A stretch of DNA of 41,721 nucleotides, taken from contig JANQQA010000203.1 in assembly GCA_028285205.1 (NCBI GenBank), forward strand, positions 1 through 41,721, written 5' to 3'. The stretch comes from Bythopirellula sp. (GTDB lineage Bacteria; Planctomycetota; Planctomycetia; Pirellulales; Lacipirellulaceae). Both the position numbers and the translations under genes were made by a program. The notes under the pieces are model-generated. The model was not told the origin of the DNA. It saw only the letters and a program-made list of their open reading frames with translations, and did not search any database. This document shows positions 15,455-24,642 of this stretch, one piece after another; position 1 is the stretch's first letter, and each line of letters begins with the position of its first letter.

Positions 15455-17263
15455 CTATTTCACGTCGTACAAACTAGTGTTCGCATCGTGGACGGTCGCT
15501 TCGTCAAACTTGAGGATCTGACGGTCGTAGGTGAACATACCATTCACCTCGATCTCGACGTCGGTAATCTGGGTGTAGATTGCCGCCGCAAGACCTTCTT
15601 TGATCATCCCCCTTAGCATGTCGATCTTTTCCAAGTAAGCAGTTTGGAGTGCTTCCTTGCTATCGAAGCTCCGATAACCCCAGTTGCCTTCGTCCACCCA
15701 GGTATGGTCTTTGACTGGTAGTCCCAATCCACCGTACTCGCCACACACAGCGGCCTGGTGCTTGTCGCGTCGCGGTAGAATTGGATTCGGATAGCTGTGC
15801 ATATCGAGGATATCGCCGACACCCTGAAAATTGCCCCCGCTCGCACTATTGACTGGCCGCGTCGGATCGAGGCGACGGATCAACGCGACGTGCTCGGCGG
15901 TCTCGGATTGGCCCCACGCCTCGTTGAATGGCACCCAGACAACAATCGAGGGGTGGTTCCCGAAGTCAACTACCAACTGCGAGAGTTCTTCCCGCAGGTG
16001 CTCAGCAGATACCGCACTCCGACGGATTCCGGGGGCACGCTCATCCACGTTCCGATTCCATTTGGCGAGCGCATCACCATTAGGCAGATCCTGCCATACG
16101 AGCAAACCGAGCACATCACACCAGTAGTACCAACGTTGAGGCTCGACCTTCACGTGTTTTCTGACCATATTGAAGCCGAGCTTCTTGATAGCCTGTACAT
16201 CGAATTTGAGCGCTTCGTCGCACGGAGCTGTGTAGAGTCCATCTGGCCACCAACCTTGGTCCAGCGGTCCAAACTGAAACAGCACTTCACCGTTTAGCCA
16301 CAGCCGGTTGACCCCAGCGGCATCGGGCTTCATCTCGATCTTCCGCACTCCGGCGTACGTTTCCACCGAGTCGATCATGTTTCCGTCGCGCAGTAGTTCA
16401 ATCGTCAGGTCGTACAGGTGAGGACTCGTCGGGGACCAACGTTTGGCATCCTTGATGCTGATGCGCATCGGTTTTCCAGTCGTACCGTCGGCCTCGGCGA
16501 CTTGCGTCTCTCCATCAAATACCGTAACGCGAACATCTGCCTCTTCCGACGCGTTTACGGAAACCAGTACGGAGGATGTGTCAAGGTCGGGAGTCACTTG
16601 TATGGACTTGATGTGGGTTCGGGGCACTGACTCGATCCAAACGGTTTGCCAGATCCCGGTGACCGGCGTGTACCAGATGCCGTTGGGCTTAAGCAGTTGC
16701 TTTCCTCGCGCCTGATAGCCGCGATCCGTGGGGTCCACAACCTTCACGACCAGTGCATTGGAGTCTTCGGCCAGCAATTCGGTGACGTCGATCGTGAACG
16801 GGTCGTAACCACCGCGATGACCGCCGGCGTACGTGCCATTAAACCAAATTTCCGCGCTCCAATCGACCGCGCCAAAATGTAGGAGCACGCGCTGTTGCCG
16901 CCAGCCGTCAGGCACCGTGAAGTTGCGTCGGTACCACAACGCTTCAGTGGGTTCGACACGCTGCATCACACCGGACAGCGCCGATTCGATGCAGAACGGC
17001 ACTAAGATCTCGCCTTTCCAGACGTCGGGCTCTGGGTCGCTGGCGGCTTGAACACAGTATTGCCACAGGCCGTTGAGATTCTGCCAGTCGGGCCGTTTCA
17101 TCTGCGGCCGTGGGTATTCACTCCAAGTATTGGTGGGGGTGACTTTCTCAGTCCAAGGAGTCGCTAGCGGCCCCTTCTTGGCGCCCCAGTCGGCCGCTTC
17201 CGTTTGCGAAGCTGCCAAGAGAACGAAGACGACGATACCGACGAATAAACGGGAACGATTCAT
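15455..17263 (-). CDS. exported glycoside hydrolase family 2 (beta-galactosidase/glucuronidase-like)
   Basis: 602 aa, ATG at 17261-17263, with a signal peptide at 1-23 (RLFVGIVVFVLLAASQTEA). Residues ~50-215 form the GH2 sugar-binding jelly roll (RPDWQNLNGLWQYC, WYRRNFTVP, LLHFGAVDWSAEIWFNG, GGYDPFTIDVT). Residues ~216-305 form the Ig-like domain and ~306-600 the TIM barrel. Catalytic residues are in place: acid/base E448 in VPFNEAWG and nucleophile E509 in CGEYGG. The barrel also shows GFNMVRKHVKVEPQRWYYWCD and VWQDLPNG. It is shorter than classical LacZ (~1000 aa) and lacks its C-terminal domains, as do many planctomycete GH2 proteins. It removes terminal sugars outside the cytoplasm; substrate unknown. 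It converges with the M56 gene with only 42 bases between. Confidence 0.92.
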   Translation of the reverse strand: MNRSRLFVGIVVFVLLAASQTEAADWGAKKGPLATPWTEKVTPTNTWSEYPRPQMKRPDWQNLNGLWQYCVQAASDPEPDVWKGEILVPFCIESALSGVMQRVEPTEALWYRRNFTVPDGWRQQRVLLHFGAVDWSAEIWFNGTYAGGHRGGYDPFTIDVTELLAEDSNALVVKVVDPTDRGYQARGKQLLKPNGIWYTPVTGIWQTVWIESVPRTHIKSIQVTPDLDTSSVLVSVNASEEADVRVTVFDGETQVAEADGTTGKPMRISIKDAKRWSPTSPHLYDLTIELLRDGNMIDSVETYAGVRKIEMKPDAAGVNRLWLNGEVLFQFGPLDQGWWPDGLYTAPCDEALKFDVQAIKKLGFNMVRKHVKVEPQRWYYWCDVLGLLVWQDLPNGDALAKWNRNVDERAPGIRRSAVSAEHLREELSQLVVDFGNHPSIVVWVPFNEAWGQSETAEHVALIRRLDPTRPVNSASGGNFQGVGDILDMHSYPNPILPRRDKHQAAVCGEYGGLGLPVKDHTWVDEGNWGYRSFDSKEALQTAYLEKIDMLRGMIKEGLAAAIYTQITDVEIEVNGMFTYDRQILKFDEATVHDANTSLYDVK

Positions 17264-17573
17264 AGTCCGATCGGGAGGTTAGCTGGAGTGCGATGACGGA
17301 AATAGGCTTGGGGTTTTTGGTGGCAACGACCTGTGCCGCCAAACGTCGTCGCCATTGTAATCGCTCAGTTCTCCGATGTCATGTTCCGACACCCAAGCGT
17401 AGATTAGCAGAGCATTCACGAACTCTGTGAAATCAATCCTTTATCGGTGCGTGCAAACCTAACGCCGTCCGCGTGCTAACAAGGTTTACACCAGAGGCGC
17501 TGGCATAAGCCAGATGCGTGGCAGAATGGTGTACCTGATCACAACGGGACAATGCAGACGGGAGTGTGTGTTC
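17264..17573. other. intergenic spacer, no features recognised
   Basis: 310 bases between the asparaginase-type gene and the GH2 gene, both on the minus strand. I find no RNA gene, clear promoter or convincing hairpin. Confidence 0.4.
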
Positions 17574-18668
17574 TCATGGTTCGTCAATCCAGATGCCGAC
17601 TTCGAAGCGACCCGTCGAATCTGCAGCACCGCGAGGGAGCGAACTGGTCGTTGAATGCATCGCGAGATTGCCGTTGCTGTCGACGGCGATCAGGCCCCCA
17701 TCACCCTTCTTGAGTACCTTGTGCAGACAGTAATTGACTGCTTCGTGAACCCCCAAGTCTCGCGACTCCATGAGCCAAGCTACCTTCGCAGCAATCGTGT
17801 GGCGGATAAACTCTTCGCCTTTCCCGGTCCCGCCGACAGCCACTTGTGAATTCGCGTAGTTGCCCGCTCCACAGATTGGAGAATCGCCGATCCGTCCAGG
17901 CATCTTCCCGTTCAGGCCGCCGGTACTGGTTGCGGCAGCGAGGCGGCCGCGCACATCAAGTGCAACGCACCCGACCGTGCCGCTGTCGCCTGATAGAGGG
18001 ACTGATGACTCAGGTTCCACGGCGCTCGTGCGGTGTTCGTAACCCGGTTTATCCAGCACTGGAAGCCCTTTCGCTCTGAGCTTGGTCTGCAGCTTCAGGA
18101 ATCGCCTTTTCGTGTAGAAGTAGCTTTGCTCTACAATCTCATACTCGTGCGCTGCGGCAAAGTCTCGTAAGTGATCTCCTGCCACGAGCACATGGGGCGT
18201 TTTTTCCATGACCAAGCGCGCCGCAACAATCGGGTTCTTGATCTGTTTGACAATCGCTACGGCCCCCGTTTCTAAAGTCGCGCCATCCATGATCGACGCA
18301 TCCAACTCGTGCTGCCCAGCGTGATTGAAGACTGCCCCTTTTCCAGCATTGAAGAGAGGGCAGTTTTCTAACTCGACCACCGTGGCTGTGACGGCATCTA
18401 CTGCCGTACCGCCGCCAACGAGTACGTCCTTGCCACTCCTGAGTGCTGCGGTTAGCGCTGCGCGATAGAGCTGCTCCTGCTCTGCATCCATGGGTCTTGG
18501 CAGTGACCCAGCACCGCCATGAAGAGCGATAGCCCAACGTACCCTGCTATTCTCCTTGTCGTCGTCAGGCTGAGATTGCGCGACGCTCGGCCATAGCAGA
18601 AAAGGGAAGAAGATCGCGAACAGTATGAACCTGTGCGGCGAGCACTTCGTCATTGCAAACGACATCAT
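17574..18668 (-). CDS. exported isoaspartyl peptidase/L-asparaginase (Ntn hydrolase)
   Basis: 364 aa from the ATG at 18666-18668, which has GGGGAGGAG five bases upstream; the frame is open to 18797 but that part lacks signal-like sequence. A signal peptide covers ~1-32 (HRFILFAIFFPFLLWPSVAQS). The fold signature is clear: WAIALHGGAGSLP, then LVGGGTAVDAVTATVVELE, then PLFNAGKGAVFN, then LDASIMDGATLETGAVA. The nucleophilic threonine is T231 in GDSGTVGCVALD, which becomes the new N-terminus after self-cleavage in this family. Next come ATSTGGLNGKMPGRIGDSP and GAGNYAN. Type-2 asparaginases also cleave isoaspartyl dipeptides. The enzyme is directed outside the cytoplasm, which suits peptide scavenging. 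Alternative family members such as glycosylasparaginase cannot be excluded. Confidence 0.92.
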   Translation of the reverse strand: MMSFAMTKCSPHRFILFAIFFPFLLWPSVAQSQPDDDKENSRVRWAIALHGGAGSLPRPMDAEQEQLYRAALTAALRSGKDVLVGGGTAVDAVTATVVELENCPLFNAGKGAVFNHAGQHELDASIMDGATLETGAVAIVKQIKNPIVAARLVMEKTPHVLVAGDHLRDFAAAHEYEIVEQSYFYTKRRFLKLQTKLRAKGLPVLDKPGYEHRTSAVEPESSVPLSGDSGTVGCVALDVRGRLAAATSTGGLNGKMPGRIGDSPICGAGNYANSQVAVGGTGKGEEFIRHTIAAKVAWLMESRDLGVHEAVNYCLHKVLKKGDGGLIAVDSNGNLAMHSTTSSLPRGAADSTGRFEVGIWIDEP

Positions 18669-19165
18669 TTCACTCCTCCCCGTAATCTTTTGCACCTGAA
18701 GTTTCTGCTTCCTTTCCGAATCCGCCGCTCGGCAGGAAACGCAAGTGTAAGCTGAGCCATCGGGCGTTACGTCCGGCATCGTTTCATCGTACACCATACT
18801 GCATTCACCTTATGATTGGATCGGTATGTATTGCAAGCTCGTTTGGCAAAGAACTCTGGCGACGTCTGGATTCCATGACCAGTCCATAGAATCGAGCGTG
18901 CAGGCAGGTTTGCTTGGTATACCTCAGCGACTTTAGATTGCCATAGTGGCGCCATATCAGCTGAGCAGTGCGGGACCGCGAGAGGACATCCAGCCCAGCA
19001 ACGATATGTTTGCCTTCGCGCCAACTCGCACAGCGATCTCATCGGGGAGGCGTTGGTTGCAGTGCTAGGTAGTTCCTGTTAAAAGACTACTATCGTCGGA
19101 ATCTGTTGATTGAAGGCAAGCAGGCCTCGTTTACGTTTCAAGTCCAGACAACTCTGGAGGTTCAA
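18669..19165. other. divergent promoter region, no further features recognised
   Basis: 497 bases between the asparaginase-type gene and the hydrolase gene. Both promoters must be here. I see no convincing boxes, repeats or small gene; open frames at 18767-19042 and elsewhere lack protein-like patterns. Confidence 0.4.
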
Positions 19166-21811
19166 GTGTCGCAAAACGTGCTCTCCGCGTTTCTTTATCC
19201 GTCCATCACGACTCGTCCTCAACTTGCATTGTTGACAGCAGTGTTGTTAGTTGCCCAACTCGCGCCGGTGCTTGGACAAGAACAACAGCGCACCGGCAAC
19301 ATTGTGGAATACTTCGGCAAGGAAAAAGCTGCGGAGATCAGCGAAGGAGAATTACTGCACGTCTTTCGTGAAGGGAAGTTATTGGGCCGCCCGCGATCAT
19401 TCGGTGGGTCGGGGGGGACTTCGACGCCGGTGGACGACGTCTTCGCAAAATTCCTGTTCGGACAATCGACCGGCGTCGATTCGGATCGCCCGATCGATGT
19501 GGACTACCGAGGCCGCCCCATCGAATGGGAAGAGATCGCTGTCGGCGACAAGAGCACTTTTGAGGATCGCCAGTTGCGTTCAGGAGTGTTGTATTTGACC
19601 TACGAGTCGGATTCAGAGCAGACGGTGTTGCTCGACGCGTCGGGACCGACGCGTTTGTTGATTGACGGGCTACCTCATGAGGGAGATCACTACGACTTTG
19701 GCTACTTCCTGATTCCTCTGCAACTGCAGGCTGGAAAGCACGAATTCGTGATGCAGGGCGGTCGTTTCGGACGGATGCGCGCGAGGCTGATTAAACCCAG
19801 CGCGACGGTGCGGTTCACCACGCGTGACATGACGCTTCCCGATATTCGGCACGAGGATCGTGAAAAACTAATGGGGGCGATCCGCGTGATCAACGCAGAG
19901 CCGACCGAGCTTCAGTCTGCAAAGATTCGGTGCAGTCATGGTGACGTCGCGAGCGAAACACGCGTAGGACGCGTTGCTCCGATGCTCGTGCGTAAGGTGC
20001 CGTTTGAGATTCCCGCTGTCGAAGTAAGCGACGGCGACAAGAGCGTGGAATTCGAAGTCCAACTGTTGGGGTCGACTGGGGAGGTGCTCGCCAGTGAGAC
20101 GATCGAGTTAAACGTTCGTTCGAAGCATAAGCATCACAAACGCACCTTCCTCAGCGACATCGACGGTAGCGTACAATATTACAGTGTGGCTCCGGCCACG
20201 GACGCCGATCTGGAGAATCCCGCGCTGTTCCTCTCGGTGCACGGTGCGTCGGTAGAGGCAACCAATCAGGCGAACGCCTACGCACAAAAGGATTGGGGCC
20301 ATCTTATCGCTCCGACGAATCGCCGGCCGTTCGGATTCGCCTGGGAAGATTGGGGGCGGCTCGACGCGCTCGAAGTACTTGCCGATGCGGAGAAGATCTA
20401 TCAGACGGACTCAAGCCGAACGTACCTCACCGGTCACTCGATGGGTGGTCACGGCACATGGTATCTCGGGGCAACCTACCCCCACCGATTCGCGGCGATC
20501 GCCCCGTGCGCTGGATATCCCGACCTGCTGGGGTATCGGGGCGGATTTATGTCGCGGTTCAACCAGATTCCTGAGGAGATGCGGCGCCGATTCGGAATCA
20601 CCGAACAGATGATCAACCGGATGAAAGTGATGAGCGAATCGAAGAGCGTCTTCGATGAGATCGTCAATCGCGGCGGCAATCCTAGTCGAACGCTCAAGTT
20701 GATTGAGAACTACACTCAACTTGGTGTCTACGTGCTCCATGGCGAGAATGACACCGTGGTACCAACTGCATTAGCGCGAGATATGCGGCGACGGCTTGGT
20801 GAGTTCCACTCGGACTTCGTGTACTACGAGTATCCAAATGGATCGCACTGGTATGGCAACCACAGCGTCGACTGGGAACCGATTTTTGAGTTCTTTCAGG
20901 ATCGTTCGATCAAGCCCACCAATGAACTGGAAGAGTTTACATTCGCCACGGCTTCACCGGGTGTCTCGGCTAAATCACACTTCCTGACGATCGTCCAGCA
21001 GGAGGTGCCTTTGGAGATCAGCTCCGTTGATTTCTCTAGGGGCGAGGAGGCCATTGAAATCACTACGGAAAATGTCCGGGTCTTATCGATTGACCAAGAA
21101 TCGATCGGACTCACAGAGGAGCAGAAAGTAAAAGTCGACGATCAACTTATCGAAGCGCCTGACGACCTGCCCGTCTGGCATCTGGTGCGTTCTGAAGACC
21201 AATGGGCCCAAATGGACGCGGCGCCTTCGGCGAAGGAAAAAGGCCCACACAGAAATGGCGGGTTCAAAGATGCCTTCCGCAATCAGTTTGTGCTCGTCTA
21301 TGGCACGCAAGGTACTGAGTCGGAGAATCAGTGGTATTTGAATCGTGCGCGGTTCGACGCGGAAAAGTTCTGGTATCGCGGAAATGGAAACGTTGAGATG
21401 ATCGCCGACACGAGTTTCTCAGCGGGCGACTACGCGAATCGCAATGTCATTCTGTACGGAAACAGCGACAACAACAGTGCCTGGGAGAAGCTGCTGAAGG
21501 ATTGCCCGATTCAAGTTTCCAACGGTGAGATCACCTTTGGCGAACAACGTTTGACGGGATCGAACTGGGGCACCTACTTCATTTATCCCCGCCCGGACTC
21601 CGACGTGGCCAGCGTTGGCGTGGTGACGGCCACGGGCGAAGAAGGCATGAAGGCCGCCTATGCCAATCACTATTTGGTCAACGCCACTTGTTTCCCCGAC
21701 GTGATGATCTTTGATGAGACTTTGCTGACACGCGGCATTCGAGGCCTAAAGTGCGCTGGCTTCTTCGGTAACAGTTGGGATGTCGACTCCGGCAACTTTG
21801 TGTGGCGTTAA
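19166..21811 (+). CDS. exported prolyl-oligopeptidase-family alpha/beta hydrolase
   Basis: 881 aa from GTG at 19166-19168. GGAGG at 19156-19160 is five bases upstream, which favours this over the TTG at 19106. A signal peptide lies at ~15-38 (RPQLALLTAVLLVAQLAPVLG). Residues ~45-330 are beta-rich accessory domains. The hydrolase domain covers ~335-580: LFLSVHGAS, then the nucleophile elbow TGHSMGGHGTWYLG (S425), then LHGENDTVVP (D529), then YPNGSHWYGNHSVDW (H561). The ~300-residue C-terminal extension contains a beta-sandwich and LVYGTQGTESENQWYLNRARFDAEKFWYRGNG spread over a domain often seen in planctomycete members. It is likely an esterase or peptidase acting outside the cytoplasm; the substrate is unknown. 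It has no operon partner. Confidence 0.88.
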   Translation: MSQNVLSAFLYPSITTRPQLALLTAVLLVAQLAPVLGQEQQRTGNIVEYFGKEKAAEISEGELLHVFREGKLLGRPRSFGGSGGTSTPVDDVFAKFLFGQSTGVDSDRPIDVDYRGRPIEWEEIAVGDKSTFEDRQLRSGVLYLTYESDSEQTVLLDASGPTRLLIDGLPHEGDHYDFGYFLIPLQLQAGKHEFVMQGGRFGRMRARLIKPSATVRFTTRDMTLPDIRHEDREKLMGAIRVINAEPTELQSAKIRCSHGDVASETRVGRVAPMLVRKVPFEIPAVEVSDGDKSVEFEVQLLGSTGEVLASETIELNVRSKHKHHKRTFLSDIDGSVQYYSVAPATDADLENPALFLSVHGASVEATNQANAYAQKDWGHLIAPTNRRPFGFAWEDWGRLDALEVLADAEKIYQTDSSRTYLTGHSMGGHGTWYLGATYPHRFAAIAPCAGYPDLLGYRGGFMSRFNQIPEEMRRRFGITEQMINRMKVMSESKSVFDEIVNRGGNPSRTLKLIENYTQLGVYVLHGENDTVVPTALARDMRRRLGEFHSDFVYYEYPNGSHWYGNHSVDWEPIFEFFQDRSIKPTNELEEFTFATASPGVSAKSHFLTIVQQEVPLEISSVDFSRGEEAIEITTENVRVLSIDQESIGLTEEQKVKVDDQLIEAPDDLPVWHLVRSEDQWAQMDAAPSAKEKGPHRNGGFKDAFRNQFVLVYGTQGTESENQWYLNRARFDAEKFWYRGNGNVEMIADTSFSAGDYANRNVILYGNSDNNSAWEKLLKDCPIQVSNGEITFGEQRLTGSNWGTYFIYPRPDSDVASVGVVTATGEEGMKAAYANHYLVNATCFPDVMIFDETLLTRGIRGLKCAGFFGNSWDVDSGNFVWR

Positions 21812-21850
21812 TGACGCTGGTTTTCAGTGCAAGATCGCAAAGCAGTGACA

Positions 21851-21898
21851 CGCCACAGTACGCAATCATCGAGATTGCGCGATTAACGTACGGTGGCG
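21851..21898. terminator. large stem-loop between convergent genes
   Basis: CGCCACAGTAC at 21851-21861 pairs with GTACGGTGGCG at 21888-21898 (11 positions, one A-G mismatch). An inner stem GCAATC/GATTGC closes on the loop ATCGA. It lies 40 bases after the hydrolase stop and 65 bases before the DUF3604 stop, so it can serve both strands. There is no T-run. Confidence 0.55.
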
Positions 21899-21962
21899 AG
21901 CATGGCTGTCCGCAAACTGGCGACAGAGTCGGAGCGCGAAAGCGACACCTCCACCGCCGTCA

Positions 21963-23927
21963 TCAACTGTCGTTCGGTGTATACCAGATCGGTGAGGTAT
22001 AGGCGCGTTCTTGGATGCTTGCGGGGACGTCCTTCGGTCGTTCGACGCCAAAAACCTTGGCGTCATAGGTCGTCCAACGCGGCGTGGGAATCTCGAGTGC
22101 CCGAACATAGTAGAATGATCGCTGGCTAGGATCAAACTCAGGATCGCTCCAGAAGGCTTGGAGAAACGGTGCACCGATCGAGTTGCTATAGTTGGCTTCT
22201 TCGATGTCGACGGTATTTCCGACCAGCTCTCGGCAGCGCCCGTCTTTGCCAATCTTCCGGTCGTCAGAAACGGCAACATCAAAGATGCGTTCATGCGTCT
22301 TGCCGCTCATATCCACCCATCCCTTAATCACTTGAACTCGATCAAGGTTGGCTCCATCGACATCACGGATCGCACGAATGAGCAGTGTTGGCGCCTTCCC
22401 ATCGGAAGCCGATTTGAGATCGCCCCCCATTGGTACGCCATTGTCATACCCATACTGGGCAAAATTGGAACGGTCGAGATCCTCGGGTCCGAAATCAAAT
22501 CCTGCAAACACGCGGACCTTCAGCCTCGTACCGGTTGTGGCAAAGACTTCTTTTCTCGCCAAAGCGTCGAAGATAGACTCGCGAGTGTTGGTGCGTGCCC
22601 ATACCGCAGCCAAGCCAGACGCTGAGGTCTGTCGAGTGTAGATGTGGATTGACTCATCCCCCAATCGACCGGCGATCACTTCTTTGAATCGCACTGGTGA
22701 TGCAGAGGGCTCCAATTGAGCAACTTTGCCAAAGAAGTTGTTCTCCTGAGTCGTCGACAGCGAAGTGTGTGCGTCCGTGGAACCCAGCATTCCAAACTTG
22801 AATGGATTGGTCCCTATTTTTTGCTCATAAGCCAATCCGCGTTTGAGTGCTTCACGCGCGTACTCTTTGGGCAACATCTCCGGCGTTTTGGCTCCATCGC
22901 CAAAGTTCGCTTTATCGAACGTCTCAAAGTCTGCAAACGCATCCTCCGGTGACAGCATCGGATGCGCTTCGCCGTCACCTTTCATCTGGGTGACCTCATA
23001 GAGTGGCTCCAGTTTCTGGCGCCGTGCCGCGTATTCCCCGTCGATGGCTTCTTTCCTGGCGTAGCGGGCATCAGCAAACATCAGGCCGTTGGAGAGATTA
23101 CCGTTGTGCGGGATGGCAAACACATGCCCGCCGGTCTTGTCCATCAGGTCTTCCATCCAATCCCACAATGCTTCTGGATTGGGGTCTCCGTCGGAGGACA
23201 GCGGTATTCGACTATTGGCCACTTCTTTCCCCTCACGGTAAATCACGACGCGATGCATGTTGTTGCCGTTAGGTGTGGACGACCATTCGAATCCGATTAA
23301 AGTCGTAAACTGCCCCGGCTGATTCGCAGCTTCCGCAGCGTCGATGATCTCTTCCCAGGGCTTCTTTGGAAATTCAGGATCATTACTGTAGGGATTCGTG
23401 CCTTGCATTCGGGAACCCGCCCACATGTTCCACAGCTCTCCAGCTGCCTCAGCTGTGCCCACTTTGGCAAGCGAATGAAGCTTCCGTCCGAACTCCGTGT
23501 TCAGGACCGCCGGATCCGATCGGGCGATCATGGGAGCGACGCCAAGTCCTTCAGCATGGTCGGCAATCACCAGCCAGTCGAGCGGCCGCTCGAGCTGTGC
23601 TTTGACGCCCATGCTAGAAGTCACCACCTGCCCTTTTGCAAATCGAAACGCCTCCTCTGGGCCAAGCACGTTCCCGATCATACCGGCATCAGCCGAATAA
23701 GATGTGTGCAGATGCGTGTCGCCAAAGAACACCTGGTTTGGGAAGTCTTGTTGCGGATACGGCGAGTACTCGCGGTCGCCGGGTATGAAACCAGGAACGT
23801 CGTCCTGGCAATAAGCACACGAGCCCCAGAGCAAATGCAAACAGCCGCCGACAGTCGTCATCAGCAACAGAGCGGCCAGCCTAGTTCCATAAATACCTTG
23901 ACGAGAATGCAGTCCAAGCACGCACAT
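21963..23927 (-). CDS. exported DUF3604 protein (PHP-like metallohydrolase), subfamily with NSIGAPFLQ
   Basis: 654 aa, ATG at 23925-23927. The N-terminus (LAALLLMTTVGGCLHLLWG) is a signal peptide or anchor. PHP-superfamily-like metal motifs are in order: GDTHLHTSYSADAG (H72, H74), VIADHAEG (D123, H124), FAIPHNGNLSNG, KGDGEAHPMLSPEDAF and GSTDAHTSLSTTQENNFFG. The C-terminal beta domain has LIRAIRDVDGANLDRVQVIK, then VGNTVDIEEANYSNSIGAPF, then IQERAYTSPIWYTP. DUF3604 has no assigned reaction that I can state. The motifs imply a di- or trinuclear metal centre hydrolysing a phospho- or other ester, outside the cytoplasm. It lies downstream of a decayed copy of itself, and two more distant copies lie at 32853-36673. 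Confidence 0.88.
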   Translation of the reverse strand: MCVLGLHSRQGIYGTRLAALLLMTTVGGCLHLLWGSCAYCQDDVPGFIPGDREYSPYPQQDFPNQVFFGDTHLHTSYSADAGMIGNVLGPEEAFRFAKGQVVTSSMGVKAQLERPLDWLVIADHAEGLGVAPMIARSDPAVLNTEFGRKLHSLAKVGTAEAAGELWNMWAGSRMQGTNPYSNDPEFPKKPWEEIIDAAEAANQPGQFTTLIGFEWSSTPNGNNMHRVVIYREGKEVANSRIPLSSDGDPNPEALWDWMEDLMDKTGGHVFAIPHNGNLSNGLMFADARYARKEAIDGEYAARRQKLEPLYEVTQMKGDGEAHPMLSPEDAFADFETFDKANFGDGAKTPEMLPKEYAREALKRGLAYEQKIGTNPFKFGMLGSTDAHTSLSTTQENNFFGKVAQLEPSASPVRFKEVIAGRLGDESIHIYTRQTSASGLAAVWARTNTRESIFDALARKEVFATTGTRLKVRVFAGFDFGPEDLDRSNFAQYGYDNGVPMGGDLKSASDGKAPTLLIRAIRDVDGANLDRVQVIKGWVDMSGKTHERIFDVAVSDDRKIGKDGRCRELVGNTVDIEEANYSNSIGAPFLQAFWSDPEFDPSQRSFYYVRALEIPTPRWTTYDAKVFGVERPKDVPASIQERAYTSPIWYTPNDS

Positions 23928-23966
23928 ATGTCCGATACCTCTTTGCTTTGTCAGTCGGTGAGAGAA

Positions 23967-24467
23967 TCATTTTGGCGTATACCAGATGGGCGAGGTATAA
24001 GCACGTTCCTGGATGCTGGTTGGTACGTCCTGAGGGACCTCGACACCAAACACCTTCGCGTCAAAAGTGGTCCAACGTGGGGTGGGAATTTCCAATACGC
24101 GCACGTAATAGAACGCTCTTTCTTGAGGGTCAAATGCAGGGTCGCACCAATAGGCTTGCAGGAAAGGAGCACCGATCGAATTGGTGTACGTGGCTCCACG
24201 GACGTTGACTGTGTTACCAACATCGGTTCTGCAACGACCATCTTCTCCAATCACGCCGTCGCCTGCAACGGCCAAGTCGTAGATGCGTTCGTGAATCTTC
24301 CCGTCGGAATCTAACCAGCCCTTGATGACCTGAACTCGATCAAAATTCGCACCGTCAGGATCGCGGATAGCGCGGACGAGGAATTTGGGGGCACAGTTGG
24401 TCAGATGGGCATCCAATGGCTCGTGAAGTGTCGGGGGCAACCTTCCGACGGAGTAACTCACCCTCAT
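23967..24467 (-). pseudogene. C-terminal fragment of a DUF3604 gene
   Basis: An open frame of 166 codons whose last ~135 match the C-terminal domain of the gene at 21963-23927: LVRAIRDPDGANFDRVQVIK, then VGNTVNVRGATYTNSIGAPF, then SIQERAYTSPIWYTP. Homology fades upstream of about 24386. The first ~27 residues do not match, and all metal-binding motifs of the catalytic domain are missing. It is therefore a remnant of a tandem duplicate, closest to its immediate neighbour by the shared NSIGAPFLQ phrase. No insertion sequence is seen at the break. It could still be transcribed with the full gene 39 bases downstream. Confidence 0.75.
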
Positions 24468-24558
24468 GCTGGCGTCTAGGCCGCCACTGATGACTGGGTT
24501 GCCGGTGGCACGGCGATGTCAGGTATCGTCGCTACGAGATTACACCAGCAAATTTGGT

Positions 24559-24564
24559 TATAAT
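24559..24564 (+). promoter_or_regulatory. candidate -10 box for the sulfatase gene
   Basis: A perfect TATAAT lies 69 bases before the annotated sulfatase start. The -35 position (GAGATT at 24536-24541) is poor, so this may be an activated promoter. Confidence 0.4.
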
Positions 24565-24606
24565 CGCGGCCCAGGGCCTCTGAGAGATTTGTCAATAGGA
24601 GCCGAA

Positions 24607-24642
24607 ATGTCTGGCACTAGGAACACGCCACGATGCAAGTAA
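24607..24642 (+). other. possible 11-codon leader ORF before the sulfatase
   Basis: ATG at 24607 has AGGAG four bases upstream, the best ribosome site in this leader. It reads 11 codons to TAA at 24640-24642. The stop lies two bases before an ATG at 24645 that is in frame with the sulfatase and begins its signal peptide (MRIRGFIPC). This may be translational coupling, or a sign that the true start is 24645. Confidence 0.3.

Noticed and set aside
18767..19042. 91-codon minus-strand frame upstream of the asparaginase-type gene
   Set aside because: No recognisable family pattern or ribosome site; it occupies the divergent promoter region.
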